Positions 46,590 through 58,205 of a stretch of 64,000 nt of DNA are shown here, piece after piece. Source of the DNA: Dryococelus australis (taxonomy: Eukaryota; Arthropoda; Insecta; Phasmatodea; Phasmatidae); NCBI GenBank assembly GCA_029891345.1, contig CM056998.1, positions 174,850,239-174,914,238 of the forward strand, given 5' to 3'. The position numbers and the translations under genes are program-made. The notes under the pieces were generated by a model. It was not told where the DNA came from. It ran no database searches and was given only the letters and a program-made list of their open reading frames with translations. Position 1 is the first letter of the stretch. Every line of letters begins with the position of its first letter.

Positions 46590-47640
46590 ACGTGAATTTC
46601 GCGAAGTCTTGCGGTAGTAAACTAGAACTTCGAGTAGGTATAATTTAGTGCTCATTTTAATGATTCGACCAAAGTAGTACTGGCACGTCCTGGATATCTC
46701 TTCAGCCAGGAGAAATAGCGGCAACGCATTACGTGCAACAAAACTGAATAGATAAACGCCTCGCGCCAAGCAGCGGCTAATGAACAAATAATTGTGGCTC
46801 GAGTGTATAAAGGTCTCAGTTTTATCTACCTGCTAAGCAAATTTGGGAAATCAACATACCTCCACTACTCTCCTAACTACATTCTCGCATCGTTTCTTCT
46901 CTTATTGAATACCGTCCGGATGGGACGCAACTTGCATTTGTGAACCAACCATGGGGCAGGAGTCTTACAAGCAATGAATATGGACGTGCATAATTCGCGT
47001 TATTTTGTGAGCGCAAATTGAACTCCAAAACGCTATGTCCTAGTTTCATTTCTGCCATAGGCCGGCAACTTGATTACCATGTCCCAGGGACGCTTTTAGC
47101 CAATAGTAAAGGTTCATCGGTTGAGCATCCAATCTGCAGTAAGGCGTTCACACAGGTAGATAACGCGGTATAGATGCCAGAACAGAACAAAATTACGTTG
47201 CATCCGTACCCGGCTATTGGCCATTACTGATATTATTTATGTATATTTAAATAAATAAAAATAAAATTAATAGACTTCCTGTCTAACATAACCCAATTCT
47301 TCCATTAAGTAGCAGCCGAAAGGGGGATCTTTGGGCATGTTTTTAATCCCCCCCCCCCCACGTATCCCAATTAAAAGGCATAAACTCTGTTAAACAAAGA
47401 AAAACCAAAATTTTATTAAAATTATATTGTTACTTTAAGGGGGAGGAGGTTTTAATTTAAGAGGAAGTGTAATCTTGATATTTAATAGTTAACTTTCCTA
47501 TCTACTACATTGAGACTGAAATTATAATTTAATATATCCACTGCCAGGGGAACTTACTACTTAATGAATTTGATGAAATGAATTTACAATTTTTATGATA
47601 ATTATCTATCGTTTATTTCTAAGGGGTCCCACACTCGGAT
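46590..47640. other. Non-coding, no recognised feature
   Basis: AT-rich sequence with a poly-C run near 47349. No gene or bounded repeat recognised on either strand. Confidence 0.5.
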
Positions 47641-47648
47641 GTTATGAG

Positions 47649-47929
47649 TAGAGACCAGATAGTTTCTCAGATTCATTTGGCAAGAAGCTAGACTCCATAG
47701 TAATTTGTGTACTTAGAGCTTCAGTTACTGCTTCATTGGCTGATGCTCAAGTTTAATCACTGGCCAGGTAGCACGGGATTCGGTCTTTGTTTTCCTTATA
47801 GGTTCGTTATTGGTCGAAAGTCGTCCGGGGGTTGTATAACAAATTGCGGTCCAATAGAAGCGAAACTCAATAGTACATACGGATAAAGTTTAACTTGTCA
47901 AATGAAATCGCGAAATGTCCGGGTCTCTA
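47649..47929. mobile_element. hAT-like MITE, 8-bp duplication GTTATGAG
   Basis: A 281-bp element with a perfect 8-bp target-site duplication GTTATGAG (47641-47648 and 47930-47937). The ends are TAGAGACCAGATAG and, in reverse complement, TAGAGACCCGGACATTTCGC. The interior shares the order GGGATTCGGTC, GTTTTCCTT, AAAGTCGTCC, GTCCAAT with a diverged copy at 54354-54640. An 8-bp duplication plus TAGRG-type ends point to hAT. Non-coding. Confidence 0.88.
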
Positions 47930-47939
47930 GTTATGAGTG

Positions 47940-49050
47940 TGAGAAAGCAGCTGTTAGTTTGGACCCCGTATTTTCAGATCTAATACGATTTCTACTCACT
48001 TATACCTCTACCATTTCTCTCCCTTAGAGAGAAAGGTGAGATATTCCCAGCACTCCGTGTGGCTTTCTGGGATTTATGTGGAACCCAGACAGATCACCAG
48101 TCCACCACACCAAGTGCCAGGAGCCAGGGACAGGTCCTTTATTGCCAGTAGCCAATGAAAACATGAATCATGCTGAAGTAGGTATAGTGAAGTGAAGACT
48201 AGCGTGTTACCAAATAGAAAGAGTGCGGCACGCCGCGCTGTGGCGGTAGTAAAGTGCTTACTACGTTGTGTTGCGATGGGACGCGATGCGTTTGACGCCG
48301 ACGATCGCCGACCGATTCCATTTGTGGTTTCACAATAATGCGACAGTTTGTCGGCGATGAGTGCTATGCTGCCAACCGTTCTCACGAAAGAGATTTAAGT
48401 TTTTGGCCAGAATGTTGAACAAAAGACAAAAGAAACATTGGCAACAGAAAAATAAAGAAAGATTTTTTAAAAAAGATAAGGCAATACTACGAAATAATAC
48501 ACAGAAAGTTTGCTTTGCGCCAAGTGCGTACTTGTTTTCAAAACACAACACTAGTTTTTTTTTTTTTTTTTAGTCGTCAGTTCTCAAAGTAAACAATAAT
48601 TTTTCTTCTTCTTCTCATCTGTCGCCGCCCGCCGCCGGCAACGCAAATGCACGAACTTCATGCAGAACCGTCGGACGGAGTCAACAGGCTGCTTTATTCT
48701 GATTGGCTACAGCTCATCGCAACGCATCGCAGTATTGTCCGGGCGTTGAACTCTTGAATATTTGTCGTCTGTAGGAGCAGCGTGGGTAGGTGGTCGGCCT
48801 TCCAGCTGTCGGACAGGCAGGCATTAGTTAGCGTTGTTACCAAGGCTCGCGGACAGCTTGTGAGACCGCACAATCAGTAGATTAGTGGCAGTGCGCGGAG
48901 GAAGCTCTTAATGTGATTCCCCCTACAGTCCGGTCACGAACACGTCAGCCTGCAGCTCCGTATCGAGACACGAAATGCATTTATCGGTTTTCGAGGCGCA
49001 GCACGTCACGTCATTAACTTCTGAGGACAGCACGCATCTGCTGACACTTA
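47940..49050. other. Non-coding, no recognised feature
   Basis: Includes a GC-richer part (48600-48960) and a poly-T run at 48555-48572 that could be the tail of a minus-strand retroposed sequence. No gene recognised. Confidence 0.45.
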
Positions 49051-49120
49051 ATGGGGCCGCGGTGGATGTACGGTTAGACTGTTCGCCTCCCACCAACGAG
49101 AACCGAGTTTAAGAGTCCTA
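49051..49120 (+). repeat. tRNA-derived SINE-like head
   Basis: Begins GGGGCCGCGGTGG, like the heads at 29241 and 46583, followed by GGTTAGACTGTTCGCC and a degraded box-B-like GAACCGAGTTTAAGAGTCC. Weaker than the 46.5-kb copy. Confidence 0.45.
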
Positions 49121-50383
49121 TGTACTGAAACTTTTCTGTGAAATCGTTGTTTGCTCATAAACGCGTATCTTGGTACAAAAGTTCTGGACATAAAACTTTT
49201 TGTCAGAAAAGATTAAAAAAAAAAAAAAATTATATATGGCCCTATATTTTTTTTTACTTGTCATATTAAGTGTATTCTTGGAGAGAAAAAAATTCGTGAA
49301 AATGGTCCAATATTGCATTTTTAAAACTTGCCTATTCAGTTTCCTTAAGTGGCAATAGAAAAGTACAAGGATTCGGACGTGTTTAATCTGTGGGCTTTCA
49401 TCGTGTGTAATATGACCCCTATATTATATATATATAATTTGCACAGTACAGCGTAACGACGGAAACACTGCACGCCTTGCGCGTAGGAGCGATGAGGAGC
49501 TAGGCGTGCGTGTAACTGTCGCCCGTATCGCCCCCTCGCTTCTTGACCTGGGAAGCACAGCTACATAGTCCCCTTAATCCCCCCCCCCCCGGGTCATTCC
49601 CGGATTTTCGCAAATGGGAATCGTGCCGGACGATGCTGCAGGTCAGCGAGTTTTCTCGGGGATCTCCAGTTTCCCTCGCCCTTGCATTCCGGCGCTGCTC
49701 CACTCTCACATCATTTCCCCCTCATAGGCTCTCAAGATCTCGTTGTTAAGATCCGCCCAAATCTCTCAACAGCTACTGGCAATGAAGACAAGGATGTAGT
49801 AAGCTGCCTATATTCTTCACTACAGCATTATCAAACTGATAATGTTGGTCTCTGTATTGTCACATAAATTCGTCTTATTGGACCTGGCTATAACGGACGC
49901 GCTTACTGTACTCTGCAGTGTTTATTACTGGCTGGCCATCGGCCAAAGTCACGCCTTGACTGTGTACCCTCACTACAAGGCGTCGCTGATACCTTCCCCG
50001 CACCTGCTCCTCTGAACAACTTACTCCATCTCCAATGACGCGTTGTCGACGAGACATTGGCCCCTGCCTAACGTACGCTATAAAAACATTTGAGGTAAAA
50101 TTCACTTACGTATAAGGGAAGCTAATTACCTCTCCATGTAAGGTAAAATTGCTTCTTAAATGTAGAGTAAATTTACAAAACAGGTGCATTACTATTCCCT
50201 GATCGTAAAGAAAAAGTACATGACAGAAGCAGGGGAAAATGCCATACAAGTAAGGAAATATTAGCTATATTGTATGGTAAAATTACATTTAAAAATATCC
50301 CGGAGTGTTAGTACTGATAATATTTTCCTGCCTATATTTTCCGACGAATAGTAACCGAAACATTAACTCTAAAATCCTCGACA

Positions 50384-50450
50384 CGAACCCTGGTCCTCTG
50401 TCACGATAGGCCGATGCGCTATTCATTACACCACGACGATAACGTACAGC
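50384..50450 (-). repeat. tRNA-derived SINE-like head
   Basis: The minus strand carries a box-A-like TGGTGTAATGAATAGCG and, about 33 bases further, a box-B-like AGGGTTCGTGTC. Flanks are AT-rich. No tail or target duplication found. Confidence 0.45.
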
Positions 50451-50459
50451 ATCAGCGAA

Positions 50460-52080
50460 TATTGGCCTGTTAAAGGATTGTTTCTTCCGCCCGTCCTCCA
50501 ACGTGGTTGTCGATACAATCCTGAAGAGATGCACACGTCGTAACGTAATTTTCCCATCCATTTATGGTATTTTCCACTACCATGTACGTGAATTTTACTC
50601 CAGAGTGCGGTAAATTTCCCTTACCCGTAAGGAAAACTATGTTTCCCACACAAGTTTGCGAATATTACCTTACATTTGTGAAAGTAATTTTCTCATTATT
50701 TTTTACAGTGTAAACATTTCGCATCAAGCCCGTTGGAAGTGATGCTTCGAGAACATAATTCGCCATGCACAGAGCAGGTAAGTACATACACTGGCGCGGA
50801 GTGGCATGCCAATTCCTTTGATGTGCATAAGCGTTCCCATTATCTCATTCCTCTCACACTCTAAAAAAAATTATAACTGTAAAAAAAACATTTTATTTAT
50901 AAGTGAATTAAAATTATAAAAATGATTCTAGGAGTAGTTACAGAATTTGCAAGACGTGGTCTAACAGCCGTAATAAACTTTACCACATATCAATTTATAT
51001 TTAGTATATAATAGCTTGACGCATTCCCGAACTGGTCATCCTCTTTTAGGTTTTCCAGGATTTTCCGAAATCGCCCCAGAAGAATGCGAAGACTGTTCCT
51101 TACCACAGGCCATTACTGACTCCTTACCATTCCTGAAAGCATACTGTTCCCCTACTAAGACCTTGTCGCTACTCGGGAAGACTTCAGTACCTCACAAGCA
51201 AATGTTTCAGGGTCAATGACCTGTACACCAGAATCCACAATCCTGTCAAGCTATATTACAAAACACTTTAGCTGAGATTCACTTTCACGACTGGATTGTT
51301 TTGAACGCTACTCGTCTTAGGGTGCGGCATGCCCGCGAATCGCAGAAGTTAAGTTCCGGAGTAGCCTAGTCCTGATTGTCTCATTCAAATACCAGAATAT
51401 CTTCTCTCACACACACACGCAGCCAATTACCACGGGAAAACTGCGGGTTGCCCTAAGGATAGTGAATAGTAGCATCCGTGTACCTCTTTTCAAGAAGCGA
51501 AGTGTCACTACACATACGTATAGGTACGAGTATTAATATTACTATAATTTTTCTTTAATGTGTATATTTCCAACTGTACAAATTACAAATAATAATAATA
51601 AATAAAATTCTTTTTAACAATTTTACACATACAAATTACAGTACAAAATAATATTTAGTGATAGTGGGACTATAGCACGCCCTTACCTGTATATAATTCC
51701 GCCATAAAATGACCGGTTCACCACTGGTAGTCCTGTAAAAGCGCGCTACTGATGGAAAATATCGCGAGTTCATATGATGCGCGTATCTGTATCGCCTTTC
51801 GCAATCTCGTTTCTAGGCCTCGAACATGAGAATTACCTTCAACCAATCTGTCACTCGATATCGTGAGCGAATCAAATAACCAGAAAGTCAATAGTCTAAT
51901 CCTTTCAGTCACAGTGTCCTTTATTTAGGACGTTGCATAAGAGGTGGACGAATGACCTACACTGTGTAGGCTACACTGCACAGCGTCCAATTAGGAAGTT
52001 CCTCACGTGGGAGACATTATTCAATATTGCTATAGTCTTTTCCCAGTATCTTCACATATTTTAAAAATCAAACATTTTAA
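50460..52080. other. Non-coding, repeat fragments
   Basis: Contains a fragment (about 51262-51330) similar to the hAT-like MITE interior in reverse orientation (GCTGAGATTCACTTTCACGA). Otherwise AT-rich, with no gene recognised. Confidence 0.45.
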
Positions 52081-52084
52081 AAAG

Positions 52085-52455
52085 TACTCCATGTATGACG
52101 TGTTTGGTTCTTTCCTAGATATACCATGTATCACAAGTATTTCGCACTTCTGTCAACATAAAATTATGTTTTTTTTTTTAACTGAAATATTATAAATATT
52201 TTATCCATAAATTATAGTATTTTTAATTTGTAATTATTTCGAATAAAAACAGGGATAATATAGATATGTTGGTAATGCCTAGTAAGAAATAGTTCTAATA
52301 CAAAATATTATTACAACTAAATGCGTGCGAATGTGGAGCGTTGTCCCTTTGGTATAGTTTTCTTGACTTGTTTAAGTTCTGTTCGCGTGAGGCGGAGAAA
52401 TATCCAGGAAGTAAAACTTGGCAGAGCTTCAGAAAAGTTGGAAGTAACCATGAAT
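52085..52455 (+). repeat. Single arm of the foldback element
   Basis: Follows the right arm of the 45574-46412 element along its whole length: CATGTATGACGTGTTTGGTT, GCCTAGTAAGAAATAGTTCT, GTTGTCCCT, GAGGCGGAG, and GCTTCAGAAAAG, in the same order and spacing. The opposite arm is absent. It is a half copy or a solo form. Confidence 0.8.
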
Positions 52456-52807
52456 GATGCTGAGGGACGATGTTATACTGCGGGAGAAGTTGACTGTCCT
52501 TCAGATGCCGACGGACTGCACGTGTCAGGAATTTTTCTTAACGCTATCGGTTGTCGCGAGTGTCAGTAGCTGCTTTCCCATTTCACAGGGCAAGTGAGAG
52601 TTCCCGTACTCTAGTAACAAACGTTTGTGATAGGTCTGCAGACAACATTTATGCCCAGTCGAACACGCATCATCCATTCATAAAACGATCAAGAAATTGC
52701 AGTGTGTTCGAAGACAAGTTGGCTTTAAAAATTCTCGCAATTTTCTAGTGTGTCTAACTAAGGTTTATGTACCTGTTTCACAGATAACTGAAGAGAATTT
52801 CGACAAT

Positions 52808-53210
52808 CACTCTAACCACTGCCACTAACTGCATATAATCACTCTAACCACTGCCACTAACTGCACATAATCACTCTAACCACTGCCACTAACTGCATAT
52901 AATCACTCTAACCACTGCCACTAACTGCACATAATCACTCTAACCACTGCCACTAACTGCATCTAATCACTCTAACCGCACATAATCACTCTAACCACTG
53001 CCACTAACTGCACATAATCACTCTAACCACTGCCACTAACTGCATATAATCACTCTAACCACTGCCACTAACTGCACATAATCACTCTAACCACTGCCAC
53101 TAACTGCATATAATCACTCTAACCACTGCCACTAACTGCATATAATCACTCTAACCACTGCCACTAACTGCATATAATCACTCTAACCACTGCCACTAAC
53201 TGCATATAAT
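52808..53210. repeat. 32-bp minisatellite, about 13 copies
   Basis: Unit AATCACTCTAACCACTGCC followed by ACTAACTGCAYAT. Units ending GCATAT and GCACAT alternate in the left part, giving a 64-bp higher-order period; the last four units all end GCATAT. One copy near 52965 is shortened to about 19 bases. No spacers, so not CRISPR. Confidence 0.95.
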
Positions 53211-53479
53211 TTAAGGTAAACAACAAATGGCAAATCTACAGTTAAGTAAGCAGATACTTAGGAACAGCAATTCTACGCACTGGTGTATTAAAAGTAGAAA
53301 CACAGCCCCTTTTAATTCACTCATACTTGCTCTCCCGTTGCATGGTTCTTCTCTTCAAAGGGCACAGTTTTGTTTGTTTGAAAGTGATATTGTAAAAGGC
53401 AGCTGAGACACGCTTAAAATCACTGAACATGTGAAACGACGTCCTTCAGCTTGGACAGTTCCGCATTAGACAGCGATAC

Positions 53480-53832
53480 AGAGGGACTGAGAAATTTCGC
53501 GAATTCATTTCAGGACAAGCTAGACTTCAAACATGTGTGTATTTCTTTAATGTTTGCAATTGGATCACAGTTTATTGGACACGCCCAGGTGAACTCTGAG
53601 CCAATAATCGACCGGCTATAAACCACCAAGCACCGAACCCCGTACCACCTGGTATGAGGTGAAAAGGAGCCAATGAACAGAAATATGAGGATCGAAAATT
53701 ATTAAGACCGTGGAGCCTAGCGTTTTCCTGTTCCTATAGAAACGCCAGCAATAAGCAGACACCCAAAAATGTCACGTTATTATTTCGTAACTGGCAATAC
53801 GTCCGAGCTTAATGCATACCTGAGGACCCGTG
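53480..53832. mobile_element. hAT-like MITE, 8-bp duplication AGCGATAC
   Basis: A 353-bp segment flanked by the exact 8-bp repeat AGCGATAC (53472-53479 and 53833-53840). The left end contains TTTCGCGAATTCATTT, and its interior (AAGCTAGACTTCAAACAT, GACACGCCC, AACTCTGAGCCAATAA) matches the element starting at 63756. Terminal inverted repeats are poor (AGAGGGACTGAG against CACGGGTCCTCAG), so the boundaries rest mainly on the duplication. Confidence 0.65.
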
Positions 53833-54050
53833 AGCGATACGTCAGTTGATTGGCAGACGTTCCTTATATAGCGTCATTTACCAGTGTAGCTGCGTTATAG
53901 GTGATTGGTCACACCGTCGGTTAACTGCGATAATTGGCTGAAATGTACTACGAGATGCGCCGCCGTGACTTTCGGTATAAAAACTTTTAGTTTACCCTGC
54001 TGCCAGAAAGTAACACGAATTTTTCATGTCCCTAATGGTAGGCTAATTAG

Positions 54051-54348
54051 TAGGGCTACTTGTTTTTCGCGAAAATATTTACACGAAGGCTAGACCTCCA
54101 ACGCCTTATTGCATACGTACCGTTTTCCTTTTGTTGTTGGCCACATGTCTTCGTTGGGAGACAGTTCCATAACTAACTGGGTCAATAATAATTACATAAC
54201 TCCGACACTGAGTTTCTGTGATTCGCGGGCCGACACTTGCAATGCGTGTCAGTTAAAAATCATCCAATCACGAAAGTGGATCTGAGCTTTAGTGTTTTGG
54301 AGTACGAGCAGTCCTGAAATTTTTTTTCGCGGAAAATAGGTGGCCCTA
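54051..54348. mobile_element. hAT-like MITE, near-perfect 8-bp duplication
   Basis: A 298-bp element. Ends are TAGGGCTACTTGTTTTTCGC (then GAAAA) and, in reverse complement, TAGGGCCACCTATTTTCCGC (then GAAAA). Flanks are CTAATTAG (54043-54050) and GTAATTAG (54349-54356), equal at 7 of 8 bases. It abuts the next element at 54354, so it inserted at that element's very edge or the reverse. Non-coding. Confidence 0.85.
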
Positions 54349-54353
54349 GTAAT

Positions 54354-54640
54354 TAGAGATGCAGTATTTTCGCGGATTATTTGGCAACAAGACAGCCTCC
54401 ATAATTATTGGTGCACTCGAACTACAATTAGTTGCTCTGTGGGTGTTGCCCCAGTTTTCCGTCAGAAAGAGTAGTAGCGTGGGATTCGGTCCTTGTTTTC
54501 TTGCAGCTTTGTTACTGGATAAAAGTCGCCCAGGACGTGCACGAAAAACTGTAATCCAATTGAAAATGAAACCCAAATGTACATGCGGATGGAGTCCAGC
54601 TTGCCCTACGACTACTTCGCGAAATTATCGTGTCTGCAGT
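54354..54640. mobile_element. hAT-like MITE, diverged copy of the 47.6-kb element
   Basis: Starts TAGAGATGCAGTATTTTCGC and ends near TTCGCGAAATTATCGTGTCT. The interior follows the 47649-47929 element: GACAGCCTCCATAAT, GGGATTCGGTCCTTGTTTTC, AAAAGTCGCCC, GTAATCCAAT, ACATGCGGATGGAGT. No clear target duplication remains. The plus-strand frame 54359-54670 across it is a by-product. Confidence 0.7.
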
Positions 54641-54965
54641 GACGTGGTCCAGTACACGTGGCCTCTGTAAGGAATCACAATGCGATTAAGCAAAGAAAAA
54701 AAAGGGCAGGGTTTGCAAAGTGCTCGTTTAACCGTGAACGGAGATAACGAACCGTGAGGCGGAGCAGACGTGGCGTGGCCACTGGGCAAGCGAACAGCGA
54801 CGATCGTCGCTAATGACATCCGTATGCTCTGCTCCGCCAAAGGAACATCTGTGTCAGTCATACGGGGAATATGGCGCAGTGAGCATTAAAAACTAGACGA
54901 CACTTCCACCAATAAAACTTACAAACCACGAGATGGCTTGCACATGGTTAGTAAAGGTGATGGTT

Positions 54966-55218
54966 AGGGCTAGAGATTTTTCGCGAAAAAGTATGAATAC
55001 AGGATAAACTTCAATACTATAAGTACCAACCGCAATTTATCTATTAACATTGGTTACTGTCTACTTCAGAAGGCGTTTTCATATTTGACCGGCCCACCCA
55101 GATTGGTGTGCAGACAGTTAACACGTGTCAAAAAGTAATTCAGCCAATCAAGACAGGTTAACGACTTTACAGTCTTATAAAATACAACTTCTCGTGAAAT
55201 ATTTTCACGAGATTTCAT
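54966..55218. mobile_element. Probable hAT-like MITE
   Basis: Flanked by the direct repeat TGATGGTT(A) at 54958 and 55219. The left end is AGGGCTAGAGATTTTTCGCG and the right end, in reverse complement, ATGAAATCTCGTGAAAAT. The inverted repeat is imperfect (about 11 of 14 in its core). It shares the CGCGAAA signature of the other copies. Confidence 0.5.
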
Positions 55219-55229
55219 TGATGGTTAAT

Positions 55230-56199
55230 CGTGGGAAAAGTTAACTGCTTCGTTGCTTTCAGTGTACTTTGTTCGCATCACATATTTCAATTTCATTACT
55301 GGCAGATACATGGGAAAAAAAATGCGAGTTCATTTCGAGACAACTTATACTTCGAATATTTGTACTTTTGTATTACTTTTGTAATTGGCCGACTGCGTAT
55401 TTGACATCTCCTCTACAAGACCCTGAGTCAGTAACAAACAGGCAAGGAAATACAGCCTCGATCACGATCTCGCACTGTTGAAGCAATAAGCCAATGAGCA
55501 GTTGTTATCTGCTCGAATATACAAACGGATATGGTCTTTAGCCTACATGTCATCGAACTAGCGAATTTCTCCGGTCTCTTATCATCGGCTGTCGTATGTA
55601 TATGACGTTGCTTTCTCACGCTATTGGGCCATATCAGAATTCCGATGCTTTGAAATCGAACAGATGTTATTAGTCTGCAAAAATCTAGGCAAGTAAACCT
55701 TTTCGGTCACAAAAAAAAATATCTATCTTTTCAAGCCGTGCAACGAACAAAGTAGCTATTCACAACTGAGTATCGGTATGACGTTCTGTTACATATCCCA
55801 GCCAATAAAAAACGTATTTGTGGAGTGGCGAGGTTTTAGACGGCTCTTAACATCGAGGGCTTGAGAGCTGATGAGGGTGTAGCAAGGAGAGCATGGTGCG
55901 GCACCGGAATTAAACGCCGGGGGAAACGGGAGATCCCCGAGAAAACCCGCCGACCAGCAGCATCGTCCCGCAAAATATCTACAGGTGGAGGAGGATCGAA
56001 AATATGTCCATAGGCCCTTCTTTCCGCTGGATGTCGATACAGAGGGATTGAATCGAAAGTAGAATATCAGTTAATTAGTCTAGTAGTTAGTGTCGCTATA
56101 TAATAGCATATATACACATATTCCGGGGAGTGTGGGGAACTGGGCAGATGGCGGGTTGACAACGCCACGCCACTACTCCAGACAACCAGAATGTTAATG
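55230..56199. other. Non-coding, repeat fragments
   Basis: The part 55310-55500 resembles the interior of the 53.5-kb hAT-like element. The part 55880-55985 has a GC-rich body with GGGGGAAACGGGAGATCCCC and GAGAAAACCCGCCGACCAGC, reminiscent of arthropod SINE bodies. No gene. Confidence 0.4.
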
Positions 56200-56438
56200 T
56201 ATAGGCTATTCACGATAAAGTGAGCACTTTTGAAAGCTCTCTCATTTGGAATAATAGTCAATAAATATATTTCATTTTAGCCTTATATGCTAACTTCCGA
56301 GTGCGGTGGGATATACATACTGCGTTTATTACTTACACGGCAACATTTATTTTGAAAGGTGGTTACAGGATAAAAACGGCTTAGAGGACAACGTAACGAG
56401 GGAGTTAAAAGTGCTTAGTTTACCATGAACAGCCTATA
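56200..56438. mobile_element. MITE with GGTAAAGTGAGCAC ends (copy 2)
   Basis: Starts TATAGGCTATTCACGATAAA and ends with TTTACCATGAACAGCCTATA. The interior keeps the phrases CTCATTTGGAA, TTAGCCTTA, GAGTGCGGTGG and ATTACTTACA seen in the copy at 31070. TA at both ends may be the target duplication. Confidence 0.85.
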
Positions 56439-56439
56439 A

Positions 56440-57194
56440 TATAATAAACTCAAAGAATAGGAAAAACGGTATGGTCCCGATAGCAAGCCAGAGGCCAAAC
56501 GAAAGAAAAAGAAAGGGAGATTAACAGGAAAAGAAAAAGAAAATTCTTAAATCCCTACATTGCCTATAAAGGGCATAGGTGCGGGGGGTGATAAGTACCC
56601 GTGTCCTACTATTGGTTAGCCACGCAAAGAAAAGAAAAAAGAAAAGACACATAAGACGCGCAGCGGTTAAAACAATACAATCACGAAAGTGGGTTATTAG
56701 TAAGTACCTACTTGAAATACAAGTGACAAGAAACACTTTCGCGAAAATCGGAAGGCCCTGGCACACATTTGCTGGCTTTCGAGACAAGTTCGAAGTCAGC
56801 GGCTATATCCAGCACTGCAGGAACACGTGTGCTAATAGTCTCTATACTCTTGCTCACCAACGTTCTTCTGGTTCGCTTGACACCAGACACACTTGCTGCA
56901 CTGTGCAACGTTCATTACTGGCTGGTGTTCAACCTTGGTTTTGCCCCAACCAATGGTATTTTATTGTGTAAAAGGATTTACTATCAAACGTATCCCCGTG
57001 ATGTGGTTATAACAAAAATAATAATTTTATATAGAAAATTATTGTTGGTGGGCTGTTCTCGTAAGATCGTGTTAAACACTAGTGGAGCGTTGAGTCTATA
57101 TACGTAAGGTGCTACATATGTACCTCGCAACTGAAGCACATTTCCTCCACGCGAGTTTCAGCGCGACTAGGATTTCTTCAAGTTACGTTACTTA
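56440..57194. other. Non-coding, stray MITE end
   Basis: One hAT-like terminus is visible near 56734-56758 (TTTCGCGAAAATCGGAAGGCCCT). Open frames 56579-56971 and 56769-57107 cross this area on the plus strand but resemble no protein I know. Confidence 0.4.
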
Positions 57195-57730
57195 AGGCCC
57201 GTCTACAATCGCGTTGACACAAAACTTTAACGCTAAACGTCGCCATAAGAAAACTGGCATGTCTACAGTCGACGTTAACAGGAATTTAAAAAAAGAATGT
57301 AAGTATATACACAAATATTTTTGCTTGTGTTTGAAATTTAAAAAGAACTTTTTGTAAAAAAAATAAATAAAATAAAAAATCCGCAGACTTAACAGTTACA
57401 CTGAATTATTTTTTAATGCATTTTGCGTTAATTGTATATTGATTCGGTATAACATTAACAAATTAAATACGTACGGTGATAGTGGTGCTATCTGTTGCCA
57501 ATCGTCTGTACAATTTGTTTTCACTTGTTTGTGACATCTTGAATTCTGATTGGCTGGCGTAAAACGCAAAACGCAAAGACTTGAAAGTTGGCCAACTTCT
57601 ACCGCGTTGCGTTTTACGTTTAGCGTCAAGGCAACGTTTAACCTCGGTTTTAGCCACAGCGTATACGATTCACGATTCATGACTTATTGTAACGCGTTAT
57701 TGTAGCGTCAACGCGATTGTAGACGGGCCT
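57195..57730. mobile_element. PIF/Harbinger-like MITE with TTA duplication
   Basis: A 536-bp element with near-perfect ends: AGGCCCGTCTACAATCGCGT, then TGAC on the left, and the same in reverse complement on the right. It is flanked by TTA (57192-57194 and 57731-57733). A TTA or TAA duplication and GGCCCGTCTACA-type ends suggest PIF/Harbinger. Internal inverted copies of AACGCTAAACG and CGTTTAGCGTC occur as well. Non-coding. Confidence 0.88.
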
Positions 57731-58009
57731 TTAGTTGTTGGAAAACCACAGCACAGACTAGTTGAGGATACAGAGGTGAAACAGCCGCTTGTACCGCGAA
57801 CTCCAGCCAACGAGATGGTGAGCGCCGTTCGCCAATCAGCGCCTGGTAACCTACTCGCCAGCCTGCAGCCCAGCCAATAGCGAACCATTCACATGGCGCA
57901 CTAGCCAATCAAACGCAAGGTCCGTTCTCATAGCCTCGTGTATGGGAGTATGGGTGTATGGGAAAGATAACATCCTAGTGTTATCTTCGCTCAGCTTGAA
58001 CTCATGGTC

Positions 58010-58205
58010 ACGCCCATAGCTCTATAGCTCCATAGCTCCATAATCGCTCCATAGCTCCATGATCGCTCCATAGTTCCATAGCTCCATAATCGCTCCATAG
58101 CTCCATAACCGCTCCATAATCGCTCCATAGCTCCATAATCGCTCCATAGCTCCATAGTCCCATAGGTACACATTCTCCATAGATCCATAGTTCTATAGGT
58201 CCACA
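58010..58205. repeat. Short-unit minisatellite (GCTCCATA)
   Basis: Irregular repeats of GCTCCATA and ATCGCTCCATAG, roughly 11- and 22-base periods, about 190 bp in all. No other feature. Confidence 0.9.

Noticed and set aside
52808-53210. Short regular repeats resembling CRISPR
   Set aside because: There are no spacers between the 32-bp units. It is a minisatellite.
54359-54670. 103-codon plus-strand frame
   Set aside because: Lies across a non-coding hAT-like MITE whose relative at 47649 has no such frame.
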